Part shown: piece after piece, positions 41,868 through 50,753 of the stretch | How the letters are laid out: each line of letters starts with the position of its first letter | Position numbering within the stretch: position 1 is the first letter of the stretch | NCBI GenBank assembly: GCA_965279195.1 | Contig: CBDIHP010000039.1 | Coordinates: 186,001 to 250,000, forward strand | Reading direction: 5' to 3' | DNA from: CBDIHP01 sp965279195 | GTDB lineage: Bacteria; Planctomycetota; Planctomycetia; Isosphaerales; Isosphaeraceae | Length of the DNA stretch: 64,000 nucleotides | The notes under the pieces: model-generated | The model's input: only the letters and a program-made list of their open reading frames with translations | What the model was told of the DNA's origin: nothing | Database searches by the model: none | Program-made: the position numbers and the translations under genes

Positions 41868-42362
41868 ATGTTCGCCCCCACCTACTTCCCGGCGTCGTAT
41901 TTCCCGGCGACCTACTTCCCGGTCGGCGGGGACGACGTCGCCCCGGACCTCCCCGCCGACTTCGCGGCCGCGCTGGTCGCCGCCTTCAAGGGCGATTCCC
42001 AGCTCTCGGCCGTCGCCGGGCCCTACGACCGCAGGGCCCCGGCGAAGACCTCGGGGACCTACGCCACGTTCACGCTCTCCGGCGGCGGCGAGGTGCTCCG
42101 CACCGACTCGACCAGGGTCTACGAGCAGTCCATCCGCTGGCGGGTCTCGGCCCCCGACCTGGACGCGGCCTGCGTCGCCGGCGAGCTGCTGGCGGCCCGG
42201 GTCAAGGCGTGGGGCTCGCTGGCGTTCGACGCGGGCTTCTCGCTGCCGATCCAGGAGCGCGGGCGGATGCCGGCCGAGGAGGCCTCGAAGCCCGGCCCCA
42301 ACGCCCTGCCGCGCTACTGGTTCGAGTTCACCTGCTCCGCCCGCGTCCACCAGGCCCTCTGA
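41868..42362 (+). CDS. Tail-block protein, N-terminal YFP repeats
   Basis: The 164-residue protein starts with three copies of (P/A)(T/S)YFP, followed by an alpha/beta domain (GTYATFTLSGGGEVLRTDST, YEQSIRWRVSAPDLDAACVA), resembling tail-terminator or tail-completion proteins that average about 140 residues. The YFP repeat motif appears in several phage fibre-adjacent proteins. Role inferred from place before the tape-measure-like gene. Confidence 0.45.
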   Translation: MFAPTYFPASYFPATYFPVGGDDVAPDLPADFAAALVAAFKGDSQLSAVAGPYDRRAPAKTSGTYATFTLSGGGEVLRTDSTRVYEQSIRWRVSAPDLDAACVAGELLAARVKAWGSLAFDAGFSLPIQERGRMPAEEASKPGPNALPRYWFEFTCSARVHQAL

Positions 42363-42392
42363 GCGACGACGACGACGACGACGGATCGATAA

Positions 42393-44312
42393 ATGCCCGA
42401 CCGCAAATACACGATCGAGTACATCGTCGACCCCGGGGCCGCGCTCCGCGGGCTCGACGCGATCGCCGCGAAGCTCGCGGCGGTGGACGCCGCCGTGGAC
42501 AGGCTCTCGGCCAAGCTGAAGGACCTCCCGAAGGCGCTCGCCCCGGCGAACATGACCGTCGCCGCGTCCCAGATGGCGACGGCCCTCGACCAGATCGGCG
42601 GCCGCGCCCGGGCCGCCCGGGACGCAACCGCCGGCGTCGGCCAGAACACCTCGAACATGAACAACGCCGCCAATCGCGCGGCCAACCTCGCCGCCAACCT
42701 CGACAAGGTCACGGCCAGCGGCGTCGCCGCGGGCGCGGCCGTCGGCGGGGTCGGGGGCGGGGGAATCGGCGGCGCCGGGGGCGCCGGAGGCAAGGGGGGC
42801 GCCGGTGCAGGAGTGATGGCCTCACTGACCCGCCGGACGGCCTTCGCCGTCCTGCAATCGGGCGTCAACGCCGTGCGCGAAGGCGCCGAACAAAGGAAGC
42901 TCAGCCTGGAGAATGCCGCCAAGAATTACAATGACTTCCGCTCGGAGCTGCGGGAGATCGCAAATCTCCAGGGCAAGGGCGACGTCACTCCCAGCCTCAT
43001 CCACGACCAGATCCAGTTCCAGAAACAGACCGGGATGAATGCCGACGAGGCGATCAACTTCCGGGAGCAATTCCTGGGGGCCGTCGGTGCGGGCAAGACG
43101 CGCGGGAATATCGACGACGCCACCGCAGAGGCCCTGGAGAAGCAAGCCGCCCAGTTCGCGATGAGGTACTCCATCGACCCGGCCGTCGCCGGCAAGATGG
43201 CGGGCATCCTGCCCGAATATATGAAGATCCCGAATGCCGATGCGGGGGCGTCCAAGCTGGCCGCCATCGCGTATCACCTCAATTACTTCGGCGTGGGCAA
43301 GGTCTCCGAAATGGCTCGGGCCCTCACGGGGACGCAGGCCAAGCTCCTGGACGAGAACGGCGGGCGATTCACCGACGCGGAAACGCTCGCGTCCAGGCTC
43401 GCCCTCACGACGCCCCACGCGAGGAGCCCCGCCGAGGCCGGAACCCAGCTCGTCCAGGCCAATCGCCTGCTCCGGCGGTTCGACCGGATGGACGTCGAAG
43501 GCGCCCCGGGTTACGCGCTGAATCAGCTCGGGATCACGCCGGCAGACGACTTCGAGACCGCGCTCCGCAAGATCACGCCGAAGATCAGCGGGCCGGACGG
43601 GGACCTGTGGTTGAAGGCCAACGGATTCAACAACTCGACGGAGATCGCGGCGGTACGGATGCAGGCGTCGATCACCAAGAATGTCGACGCCGCACTAGGC
43701 AGGACCGACCCCAAGGCCAGGGCCGCTATCGAGGCGATACGCAAGAATGCGTCGTCCGCGAACGCGGGTTTCCTCGGCTCCGAAATCGGGCTGCAACGCA
43801 CGGCGGAGAACCGCGCGTTCGAGACCGACATCGGCATCGGCCAGAAGCAGTCGCGATTCGAACGCTCAAGGCTCGAAGCCGAGACCCGCCTCCGGGCCAG
43901 GCGCGAGATCGACCAGCCCGACGTGTGGATGAGCCACCACTACCAGAGCATGATCAGCGGATTCATGCGATCCGGGCGCGATGATGCGATCGAGTCCGAG
44001 ATTTACAACGACCTCATGCGACGCACCGGCGTGAATGAGGATCAGATCGCCGCGAAATTCCCCGAATTCAATTCCATCTATCGCCCCAAGCTCGCGATCA
44101 CCGGCGCCGTGCAATATGGCCAGGAGGATCGAGCCGCATTGCTGGAGAATGTCCGGAGCGAATTCGACCCGTCCTACCCCGGCGGCCAGGCAGCCGCCAA
44201 GCACCTCCAGCAGGCCCAGCAGGCGCTGGGGGCCGCCGCCCAGGCGCTCCAGCAGAAGCCCGCCCCCAGGCCCGGCGGCCCGCCCCCGGGCTTCGTCGCG
44301 GGGAGGCCTTGA
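42393..44312 (+). CDS. Tape-measure-like tail protein
   Basis: The 639-residue protein begins with a coiled segment (GAALRGLDAIAAKLAAVDAA), then a Gly-rich hinge (about 118-142) and long helical domains to the end, with a Gln/Ala/Pro tail. The composition fits a tape measure. It lies before the tail-tube gene, the reverse of the usual order, so this is provisional. From about 42.88 to 44.19 kb codon choice is visibly less GC-ending than in neighbours, indicating that the second part has another origin. Confidence 0.5.
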   Translation: MPDRKYTIEYIVDPGAALRGLDAIAAKLAAVDAAVDRLSAKLKDLPKALAPANMTVAASQMATALDQIGGRARAARDATAGVGQNTSNMNNAANRAANLAANLDKVTASGVAAGAAVGGVGGGGIGGAGGAGGKGGAGAGVMASLTRRTAFAVLQSGVNAVREGAEQRKLSLENAAKNYNDFRSELREIANLQGKGDVTPSLIHDQIQFQKQTGMNADEAINFREQFLGAVGAGKTRGNIDDATAEALEKQAAQFAMRYSIDPAVAGKMAGILPEYMKIPNADAGASKLAAIAYHLNYFGVGKVSEMARALTGTQAKLLDENGGRFTDAETLASRLALTTPHARSPAEAGTQLVQANRLLRRFDRMDVEGAPGYALNQLGITPADDFETALRKITPKISGPDGDLWLKANGFNNSTEIAAVRMQASITKNVDAALGRTDPKARAAIEAIRKNASSANAGFLGSEIGLQRTAENRAFETDIGIGQKQSRFERSRLEAETRLRARREIDQPDVWMSHHYQSMISGFMRSGRDDAIESEIYNDLMRRTGVNEDQIAAKFPEFNSIYRPKLAITGAVQYGQEDRAALLENVRSEFDPSYPGGQAAAKHLQQAQQALGAAAQALQQKPAPRPGGPPPGFVAGRP

Positions 44313-44313
44313 C

Positions 44314-44778
44314 GTGCCCGCGAAGGTCAAGGGCCGGTCCGAGGTCCACGCCGACCTGGCCGCCTTCCGCCGCCTGTTCGACCTCACGAGGAACGGCCTG
44401 GGCGCGACCCTCTGCGGGATCGCCACCGACGGCGTGATGGACAACCTCGCCGACGAGAAGGACGCCGACGGCGACCGCTTCGCCGACCTCTCGCCCGACT
44501 ACGCCGCCTGGAAGTCCCGCCACTTCCCCGGCCAGGGGATCGGCCTGTTGCACCACCTGATGGCCGACCCCGCCCAGGTCTCCGGCGTGGTCGACGTCAC
44601 GCCCGACCGGGCCGAGGTCGCCTACGGCGTCTCGGCCGAGGCCGTCCAGGAGGCGTCGTGGTTCATCGAGGGGGACCCCGCCCGCAACCGCCCGCCGCGC
44701 GACTTCTGGGGCCTGACCCCCGAGGCCATCCGCCTGATCGACGAGACGCTGGAAGAACGCCTCAACTCCGTCCCCTGA
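44314..44778 (+). CDS. Tail-completion protein (gpG/virion-morphogenesis-like)
   Basis: The 154-residue protein has FADLSPDYAAWKSRHFPGQG, VVDVTPDRAEVAYGVSAEAV and a final PPRDFWGLTPEAIRLIDETL. The W-K...L, YG and R-FLG-type end are the pattern of Mu-like phage virion morphogenesis proteins. The GTG start follows the tape-measure-like gene by one base. Confidence 0.6.
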   Translation: MPAKVKGRSEVHADLAAFRRLFDLTRNGLGATLCGIATDGVMDNLADEKDADGDRFADLSPDYAAWKSRHFPGQGIGLLHHLMADPAQVSGVVDVTPDRAEVAYGVSAEAVQEASWFIEGDPARNRPPRDFWGLTPEAIRLIDETLEERLNSVP

Positions 44779-44811
44779 CACCGACCCCCACCGACACCGG
44801 GAGCCGACTCG

Positions 44812-45255
44812 ATGCCCCGCACGAAGCATTATATGAACTGGAAGGACGTGACCGTCGTCTACGGGTCCGGCCCGACGACGATCACGCTCACCGAGATCAC
44901 CGACATCGCCGTGCAGCGCGGCGAGCAGTGGATCTCGTTCAAGGGGGACGGCAACGTCTTCGCCACGGCGATGGCGCTGGCCGACTCCAGCCGGTCCGTG
45001 CGGATCACCGGCGGCGACGTCGGCAAGCTCCTGACGATCCCCAAGAACACGGTCTGCACGGTCAACTTCAAGCTCTACGACGCCGTCAACCAGTCCGCCT
45101 CGGGCGCCGGCACCCTGTCGTTCGTGCTCTCCAACGCCGTGTTCCTGGGCAACGCCCCGGGCGGCGGCCAGAACCAGTACATCATGGACTCGATCCAGTT
45201 CCAGGCCTACTCCAGCGACGGCACCACCGACCCGCTGGCCGTGAGCGAGGCCTGA
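44812..45255 (+). CDS. Tail tube protein
   Basis: The 147-residue protein has the all-beta plan of tube proteins. Strands VTVVYGSGPTTITLTEITDI, then QWISFKGDGNVFATAMALAD and TVCTVNFKLYDAVNQSAS lead to a C-terminal MDSIQFQAYSSDG strand. It is the expected size for a siphophage or myophage tube; no sheath gene is near. Confidence 0.65.
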   Translation: MPRTKHYMNWKDVTVVYGSGPTTITLTEITDIAVQRGEQWISFKGDGNVFATAMALADSSRSVRITGGDVGKLLTIPKNTVCTVNFKLYDAVNQSASGAGTLSFVLSNAVFLGNAPGGGQNQYIMDSIQFQAYSSDGTTDPLAVSEA

Positions 45256-45256
45256 G

Positions 45257-45628
45257 ATGGCGTCCTACGCCGGCACCGACCTGGGCGTCGTCGAGGTTTG
45301 CAACACCTCGGCCGCGCCCAAGGAACGCCAGGTCAACGCCTACCCCGGCGTCAACGGGCTCCAGCTCCTGGACCACGGCAGTCGGGGCGGCATGACCGCC
45401 GCGCGGGGCCACCTGATCGCGTCGGGCAAGGCCGCGCTCGCGGCCCTGGTCGACACCTTCCGGGGCTACCAGCTCGCCGGCGGCAAGGCGTCGCTGGTGG
45501 ACACCTACGGCACGACCTGGACGGGGGTGATCCTGGTCCAGTTCCGGCCGACGGGCCGGTATTACCCCATGCCCGGCGGCTACTTCTGCCAGGCCTACGA
45601 GGCCGAGTTCCTGCACCCCGACGTCTGA
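45257..45628 (+). CDS. Distal-tail-type or small tail protein
   Basis: The 123-residue beta-rich protein starts one base after the tube gene. It has GTTWTGVILVQFRPTGRYYP and a GYFCQAYEAEFLHPDV end. The size fits a small tail structural protein adjoining the tube. Exact role not recognised. Confidence 0.55.
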   Translation: MASYAGTDLGVVEVCNTSAAPKERQVNAYPGVNGLQLLDHGSRGGMTAARGHLIASGKAALAALVDTFRGYQLAGGKASLVDTYGTTWTGVILVQFRPTGRYYPMPGGYFCQAYEAEFLHPDV

Positions 45629-45642
45629 GCATCTGAGGCCCC

Positions 45643-47772
45643 ATGCCCTCGAACCCCGACGCCGACTGGATCCTCCCCGGCTCGCTCCAGGCCGCCGCGA
45701 CCATCGAGGTCTATCGCTGGACGGCCGACGGCGGGGCCGAGCTGCTGCCGCACGTCCAGTGCCTCTCGATCCGCCGCGGCGAGGGCCCCGACCCCGGGTC
45801 CGCGACCTTCCGGTATGACCTCAGCGTGACCGACGGCACCTCGCCGTCGACGATCGAGGAGGCCCTGGGGACGCAGTACTCGGGCGGCCAGATCGTGGAG
45901 CCGGGCGACAACCTCTTCGTCCGCGCCACCTCGCCCACCGGGCACGCCGAGTCGCTGTTCGACGGCTTCGCGCTGGGCTTCTCCGGCGGCCTCGGGCCCG
46001 GCTCGGAGGAGGTCGCGATCGAGGCCGAGGGGATCGCCAAGCGGCTCTGGGACACGCCCCTGTCGGGCTCCGTGTTCCGCAACGCCAACGCCCCGTTCGC
46101 GGCCACCTCCAACGTGACGACCGAGGTCCCCGGCCACTTCAACCCGGCCGGCGTCCCCAACCGCACGCCCGACGGCGCCGAGGCCAGCGTCGAGGGGTAC
46201 GACGACTACAAGTACCCGGTGTTCTTCGACCAGGACGCGGCGCGATCGGAGGACGTCCGGGCCTACTGGGACCTGGCCGGGGCGGTGAAATACCTGCTCT
46301 ACGTCCACAACGACGAGGCCTGGGTCCTGAACCCGCCGCCGGAGGAGCTGGACGCGCTGTCGGCCGCCGGCGACCCCGTGGACCCGATCGACCCGGTGCC
46401 GACGGTCGTGCCGCTCACGGTCCCCGACTACCCGTTCGAGGGCAAGGACCTGCCGGGCACCGTCTTCGACCTGGTGCGCGAGTACGGCTTCGCGATGGAG
46501 TTCGCCATCGCCGACGACGCCGGGGGGATCCCCGAGACCACGATCCGGTTCTTCGACCACCAGACCGGCGACCTCAAGGACGTCTACCTGCCCCCCCGCG
46601 GCTCGGCGTTCGACCCGTTCGCCTGCAACGTCGGGGCCGCCTCGCTCCGCCGCAGCCTGTCCGAGGTCGCCAACCGCTGGGAGGTCGTCGGGGCCCTGGA
46701 ACGCTTCGAGCTGTCCGTCGTCCTCGCCCCCGGGTTCCCGTCGCAGTCCTCGGACGGCAGCCCCGGGAACCTCAAGAACTACGACCGCTCGGGCGCCGCC
46801 TTCGAGGCCTCCCGCCGCGACGACTACCGGGCCTGGGTCTTCAACGAGGCGGGCGACGGGTACTACGCGGCGGCCTCGACCACGAAGCTGCTGACCATCC
46901 CGTCGCTCGACGACGTCCTCGACCCCGACGGCGACACGCCCTACGTCCACCGCCGCCGCCGGCCGCTCGCGGACCTGATCAGCGTCGGGCCCGACCTCCG
47001 GCCGCTCAAGGCGCGGCTGGACATCTCGACCGACTACGCCGGGGCGTCCCCCGGCCTCTGGGACGGCACCGGGACCTGGCAGCGGGTGACCACCTCGACC
47101 TGGCAGCTCCTCCGCGACCGCCTGGGGATCTGGATCTCGGAGGATCACCCCAACCGCTGGGCGATCGGCGAGTCGTCGGTCTCCGGGCACCCCTACCGCG
47201 GCGGCGTGGTCCGGGCGGTGGAGGCCATCTCCGGGTCCGAGTCCACGATCCCGAAGTTCTACCTGCGGCTGACCTGCGTCATCGAGGGGGACCGCCGCCT
47301 GCGGGGGGTCGCCGACCGCCGCGACCGCTCGCCGCTGTCGACGACGATCGCCCGCCACATCGACGCCGGGGATCGGTTCCGGCGCGACACGATCGCCGCG
47401 AACTCCTGCTACGGCCTCGGCTCCGACCCGGCCGTGGTCCGCGACGACGAGGACAGGGCGAAGGCCGAGGCCGAGGCCCGCCGCGCCGCGTCCGAGCTGG
47501 GGGTGCTCGACGGCGGCATCACGATCCCCTACATCACGACCCAGTACAAGATCGGCGACCGGATCCGCTCCGTCGCCGGCCGCAACCTGGGGCTGCGCAC
47601 CGACGCCAGCGCCGAGGAGGGGGAGGAGACGGACCCGGCCACCTACCCGGTCGTGACCGGGGTGTCGTGGGCCACCGCCTACCCGCAGTCGACCACGCTC
47701 CAGCTCTCCGACGCCGGCACCGCCCGGTTCAAGTACGCCCGGCGGATGGTCCGCGCCGGGATGGACGCCTGA
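45643..47772 (+). CDS. Baseplate hub/tail-tip protein
   Basis: The 709-residue protein is the largest virion gene besides the fibres. It opens with a beta-rich domain (TIEVYRWTADGGAELLPHVQ; GDNLFVRATSPTGHAESLFD), typical of gp27/gpD-type hub proteins that convert tail symmetry. A long middle domain follows, with PGTVFDLVREYGFAMEFAIA, and a C-terminal helical-plus-beta part with QYKIGDRIRSVAGRNLGL, another hub hallmark. Confidence 0.6.
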   Translation: MPSNPDADWILPGSLQAAATIEVYRWTADGGAELLPHVQCLSIRRGEGPDPGSATFRYDLSVTDGTSPSTIEEALGTQYSGGQIVEPGDNLFVRATSPTGHAESLFDGFALGFSGGLGPGSEEVAIEAEGIAKRLWDTPLSGSVFRNANAPFAATSNVTTEVPGHFNPAGVPNRTPDGAEASVEGYDDYKYPVFFDQDAARSEDVRAYWDLAGAVKYLLYVHNDEAWVLNPPPEELDALSAAGDPVDPIDPVPTVVPLTVPDYPFEGKDLPGTVFDLVREYGFAMEFAIADDAGGIPETTIRFFDHQTGDLKDVYLPPRGSAFDPFACNVGAASLRRSLSEVANRWEVVGALERFELSVVLAPGFPSQSSDGSPGNLKNYDRSGAAFEASRRDDYRAWVFNEAGDGYYAAASTTKLLTIPSLDDVLDPDGDTPYVHRRRRPLADLISVGPDLRPLKARLDISTDYAGASPGLWDGTGTWQRVTTSTWQLLRDRLGIWISEDHPNRWAIGESSVSGHPYRGGVVRAVEAISGSESTIPKFYLRLTCVIEGDRRLRGVADRRDRSPLSTTIARHIDAGDRFRRDTIAANSCYGLGSDPAVVRDDEDRAKAEAEARRAASELGVLDGGITIPYITTQYKIGDRIRSVAGRNLGLRTDASAEEGEETDPATYPVVTGVSWATAYPQSTTLQLSDAGTARFKYARRMVRAGMDA

Positions 47773-47779
47773 CCGGCCG

Positions 47780-48112
47780 ATGCGCGACGACGACGAGATT
47801 TACCGGCTCCGATCCCGCGACGACGACGACCGGGCCGGCCGCGCCGTGCCCCCCGGCCAGGCGTCGCGCGGGGCCCCGACGATGGTCGGGCGCACCAAGA
47901 CGGTGGGCACCTATCCCACGGCGGCGGGCAAGTTCTACGCCTGCTCCCCGGTGGGGGTGACCGGGGCCGAGACCGAGGGCGCGTCCGGCACGACCACGCC
48001 CGACACCTCGGCCACGATCTATGCGTTCAACCTGGGGTCCGCGATCCCGGCGAGCGGGACGGACGTGCTGCTGACGTTCGTCAACTCGCGCTGGGTCTTC
48101 CGCTGGGACTGA
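47780..48112 (+). CDS. Small tail-tip/fibre protein
   Basis: The 110-residue protein has a strongly charged N terminus (RDDDEIYRLRSRDDDD) followed by a beta-rich domain (GTYPTAAGKFYACSPVGVTG, DVLLTFVNSRWVFRWD). The last segment is similar in form to LASGDKVVARFVASRWVAGR in the protein at 49243-50013, suggesting a shared tip domain. Confidence 0.5.
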   Translation: MRDDDEIYRLRSRDDDDRAGRAVPPGQASRGAPTMVGRTKTVGTYPTAAGKFYACSPVGVTGAETEGASGTTTPDTSATIYAFNLGSAIPASGTDVLLTFVNSRWVFRWD

Positions 48113-48115
48113 GGC

Positions 48116-48562
48116 TCAGCGGATCGGCTTGCCGGCCTTGTCCAGCAGCGGGTGCATCCGATCGGACGGGTCGAACGTGTCGATGTGGGCCGCGTGCGGG
48201 GCGTCCGAATGGACCCCCATCTGGATCCGCCCGTCCGACTTCGGCCCCATGATCGACAGGCCCGGCCCGACGGCCTGGCTCACGCCCATCGCGATCCGGC
48301 CCGCCCCCTTGGCGTCGAACATCATCATTTCGGGCCCGTCGTCGTCGGCCGCCATCACGATCCGCTCCCGGCCTTTCTCGTCGACGATCGTCAGCACCTC
48401 GACCGTCATCCGCTTCGGCCCCGCCTGCGGCCCCACGGCCCCGACCGGCCGGGCGACCGCCCACGCCAGGGCCAGCAGCCCGGCGGCCCGCCAGGCCCAC
48501 GCCGACCGCCTCAGCTTCCGCACCTCCGCCCTCAGCTCACGCACCGCATCCGCTTCGACCAT
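48116..48562 (-). CDS. Membrane-anchored moron-type protein
   Basis: The 148-residue protein is encoded opposite to the surrounding tail genes. It has a charged start, one transmembrane/signal helix (about 21-44), then a beta-repeat domain made of VDEKGRERIVMAADDDG, FDAKGAGRIAMGVSQA and GPKSDGRIQMGVHSD, a parallel-strand motif found in exported bacterial proteins. ATG 48562 follows AGGAGTCCCC. Opposite strand, own ribosome site and envelope targeting fit a lysogenic-conversion gene. Confidence 0.6.
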   Translation of the reverse strand: MVEADAVRELRAEVRKLRRSAWAWRAAGLLALAWAVARPVGAVGPQAGPKRMTVEVLTIVDEKGRERIVMAADDDGPEMMMFDAKGAGRIAMGVSQAVGPGLSIMGPKSDGRIQMGVHSDAPHAAHIDTFDPSDRMHPLLDKAGKPIR

Positions 48563-48649
48563 CGGGGGGACTCCTGATAAGGCCGGACCATCCCGGCCCG
48601 CCCAGCGTAACCCGGCAGACGACGCGAAACCACGACGACGACGACGATC

Positions 48650-49246
48650 ATGAGCGACGAGACACCCGACGACCAGGCCGACGACCAGGCCGAAGACCCC
48701 CGGCCCCTCACGCCCGCGGCCCGGCGCCTCGACTTCGCCGACGCCCCCGGCGGCGTGCCGCTGGAGATCGCGGGCGAGGCGTGGACGCTCCCCCTGATGC
48801 TGACGCACCCGGGGATGGACGCCCTGCGCGAGCGGGTCCTGGTCCGGGGCTATCTCCGCGAGAGCTACCCCGCCGAATTGCTGGAGGAGGTCGGGGCCAT
48901 CCTCCTGGGCTCCGCCTACGACCTCTCGGGCCCCGAGCAATGGCTCCTCGCGGCCTCTGCCAAGCTCGACGACCTCCGCGACGCGGTCGAGGAATGCCTC
49001 CTGGCGCAGTCCGACCGCCCCCGGGGCTACCGCGACTGGGTCCGCTCGTCGCTCCTGGCCAACGGCCTGGACCCCGACGCCATCGCCGACGCCGACCTGC
49101 CGCACGTGCTCCACCAGCTCGTCGCGACGAACCGGGCCATCCCCGCCCACGAGTTCCTGGACGTCGCCCTGGCCGGCGCCAGGCGGGCCGCGCTGCTCTC
49201 GGGCGTCACTGTCGCCAAGGCCCCGCCGGCGGCCCCCGCGCCGTGA
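48650..49246 (+). CDS. Unknown tail-block protein
   Basis: The 198-residue acidic protein has a disordered N terminus, a short strand pair (GGVPLEIAGEAWTLPLMLTH) and a helical body (ESYPAELLEEVGAILLGSAY, KLDDLRDAVEECLLAQSDRP). The form resembles tail assembly chaperones, but the position after the hub is unusual. Stop overlaps the next GTG start. Confidence 0.45.
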   Translation: MSDETPDDQADDQAEDPRPLTPAARRLDFADAPGGVPLEIAGEAWTLPLMLTHPGMDALRERVLVRGYLRESYPAELLEEVGAILLGSAYDLSGPEQWLLAASAKLDDLRDAVEECLLAQSDRPRGYRDWVRSSLLANGLDPDAIADADLPHVLHQLVATNRAIPAHEFLDVALAGARRAALLSGVTVAKAPPAAPAP

Positions 49247-50013
49247 GCGACGACGCCCTGCGGCTCCTGGCCCGCCGCGACGGTCGGGCGCTGGCCCGGC
49301 TCGACGCCCTGGCCTCGGCCGGCTCGCCCGCGATCATGGGCCGGGTGACGACGTCGTCGGCCGCCCCGGGGGCGTTCTTCAAGCTCCAGCCGCAGGTGGT
49401 CGCCGGCGGCGAGTGCGAGGGCTGCGACGCGACGTTCGCCGACGCGGCCTCGCTGGGCCTGGTGGCCTACAACCTCGGCCCGGCCACGCTGGCGTCCGGG
49501 GACAAGGTCGTCGCGCGGTTCGTGGCGTCGCGGTGGGTGGCGGGGCGCAAGGCCGGTGGCAGCGGCGGCCCCCCGTCCGGCTGCGGATGCACGGGCCTGC
49601 CCTCCGTCGTGCGCTGGACGCGGCAGCTCACCAATCCGTTCACGGGCATCACCTACGTGTCCGTGACGACGATGACCTACGCGGCGACCAACACGGTGGG
49701 CTGCGGCTCCCTGGGCGCCGGCTGGCTCGGGCCGCTGGACGCCTTCCCCGCCGCCGCGACGGCCCCGGGCCCGCCCTGGGATCCGCCCGTGACCGAGAGG
49801 TATGTGTTCATGCAATTCTATTGCACGGGCACGACGCTTCCGGCGGCCGGGTTCCGGCTCCGGTTCGTGACGGGCTCCGGCTCGACTCTGCCCTGCACGG
49901 CGTCGGGCGAGTGGGTCTACACGCTCGATCCCGTGTTCACGCGCAACACCTGCTCCCCGTTCTTCCTGATCGACCGGGCGACCGGGGCGAACCTCGGGGT
50001 CATCACCGGATGA
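49243..50013 (+). CDS. Cysteine-containing tail-tip/fibre protein
   Basis: The 256-residue protein has a helical start (residues 1-30), a small beta domain with CEGCDATFADAASL and a Ser/Thr/Gly-rich beta C terminus (WTRQLTNPFTGITYVSVTTM). Repeated aromatic and cysteine residues suggest an extracellular or virion-surface fibre. Coupled to both neighbours. Confidence 0.45.
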   Translation: MSDDALRLLARRDGRALARLDALASAGSPAIMGRVTTSSAAPGAFFKLQPQVVAGGECEGCDATFADAASLGLVAYNLGPATLASGDKVVARFVASRWVAGRKAGGSGGPPSGCGCTGLPSVVRWTRQLTNPFTGITYVSVTTMTYAATNTVGCGSLGAGWLGPLDAFPAAATAPGPPWDPPVTERYVFMQFYCTGTTLPAAGFRLRFVTGSGSTLPCTASGEWVYTLDPVFTRNTCSPFFLIDRATGANLGVITG

Positions 50014-50747
50014 GCTGCTCCAGCCCGTCGTGCCCGAGCGTCGTCGTCAACGGCCGCCTCTGCGACCTCATCGACTCGGGCGGCCCCGACTACGACCCGG
50101 CCTACCTCGACCCGGCGTGCGATTACCCCGGCGACATCGAGGCCGATTTCCCCCCCGGCGAGTGCGGATGTTTCGCGGACGGCGACACGCCGGAGACCCT
50201 TTCGTGGACCTACGTCGGGCGCCGCTGGGACCCGGACAGCTCGTCGATCGTCACCCTCGGGACCACGTCGGGCACGCTCAAGTTCCGGATCGGGATCCCC
50301 TACGGCGACTGCGTCCTGCCCCTGGCGGGCTGGGCAAGCGACTTCTCGTTCTACACCGAGGGAGCGCCCCCCGACACGGGCATCTCGTCGCTGCTCCTCA
50401 ACCACTGCTCCACGCTGCGTCCGGGCGGGACCTCCAGCGCGTCCCGATGCCTCTGGCTGGCGCTGACGTGCGGGCCCCACGCCTCCGGGTCCTACTCCGG
50501 CGGCTACGCCGACCTGCTCTGGCTCACGACGATCTCCGGCGACTCGACCTGCTACACGGCCGCCGTCGGGACCGCCAGCATCGACGGCATCGCCGGCGGC
50601 CAGGTCTCCGGCGGCACGTTCACCGCGGGGCCCGTCGACGGCTGGCTGGATCTGCTCTGCGCCTCGGGGGCGATCGAGGTGTCGTTCCCGCAGCTCTCCG
50701 GCGGCGGCGCGATCCTGGCCCGGTCCACCCTCACGATCTCGATGTGA
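50010..50747 (+). CDS. Cysteine-rich beta protein, fibre-like
   Basis: The 245-residue protein has about 14 cysteines (MSCSSPSCPSVVV; PPGECGCFADG; CLWLALTCG), is beta-rich, and is similar in style to the preceding protein (both have PE.LSWTYVG/W strands and a Thr-rich end). It overlaps it (ATGA). Disulfide-rich surface fibre or host-binding protein is likely. Confidence 0.45.
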   Translation: MSCSSPSCPSVVVNGRLCDLIDSGGPDYDPAYLDPACDYPGDIEADFPPGECGCFADGDTPETLSWTYVGRRWDPDSSSIVTLGTTSGTLKFRIGIPYGDCVLPLAGWASDFSFYTEGAPPDTGISSLLLNHCSTLRPGGTSSASRCLWLALTCGPHASGSYSGGYADLLWLTTISGDSTCYTAAVGTASIDGIAGGQVSGGTFTAGPVDGWLDLLCASGAIEVSFPQLSGGGAILARSTLTISM

Positions 50748-50753
50748 GCCCCC

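Noticed and set aside
39824..41881. 685-codon minus-strand frame over the fibre gene
   Set aside because: Arg/Gly/Asp-rich shadow of the repetitive fibre gene, with no ribosome site.
45595..47358. 587-codon minus-strand frame over the hub gene
   Set aside because: Shadow frame; the plus-strand hub gene is coupled with its neighbours and has a sensible domain plan.
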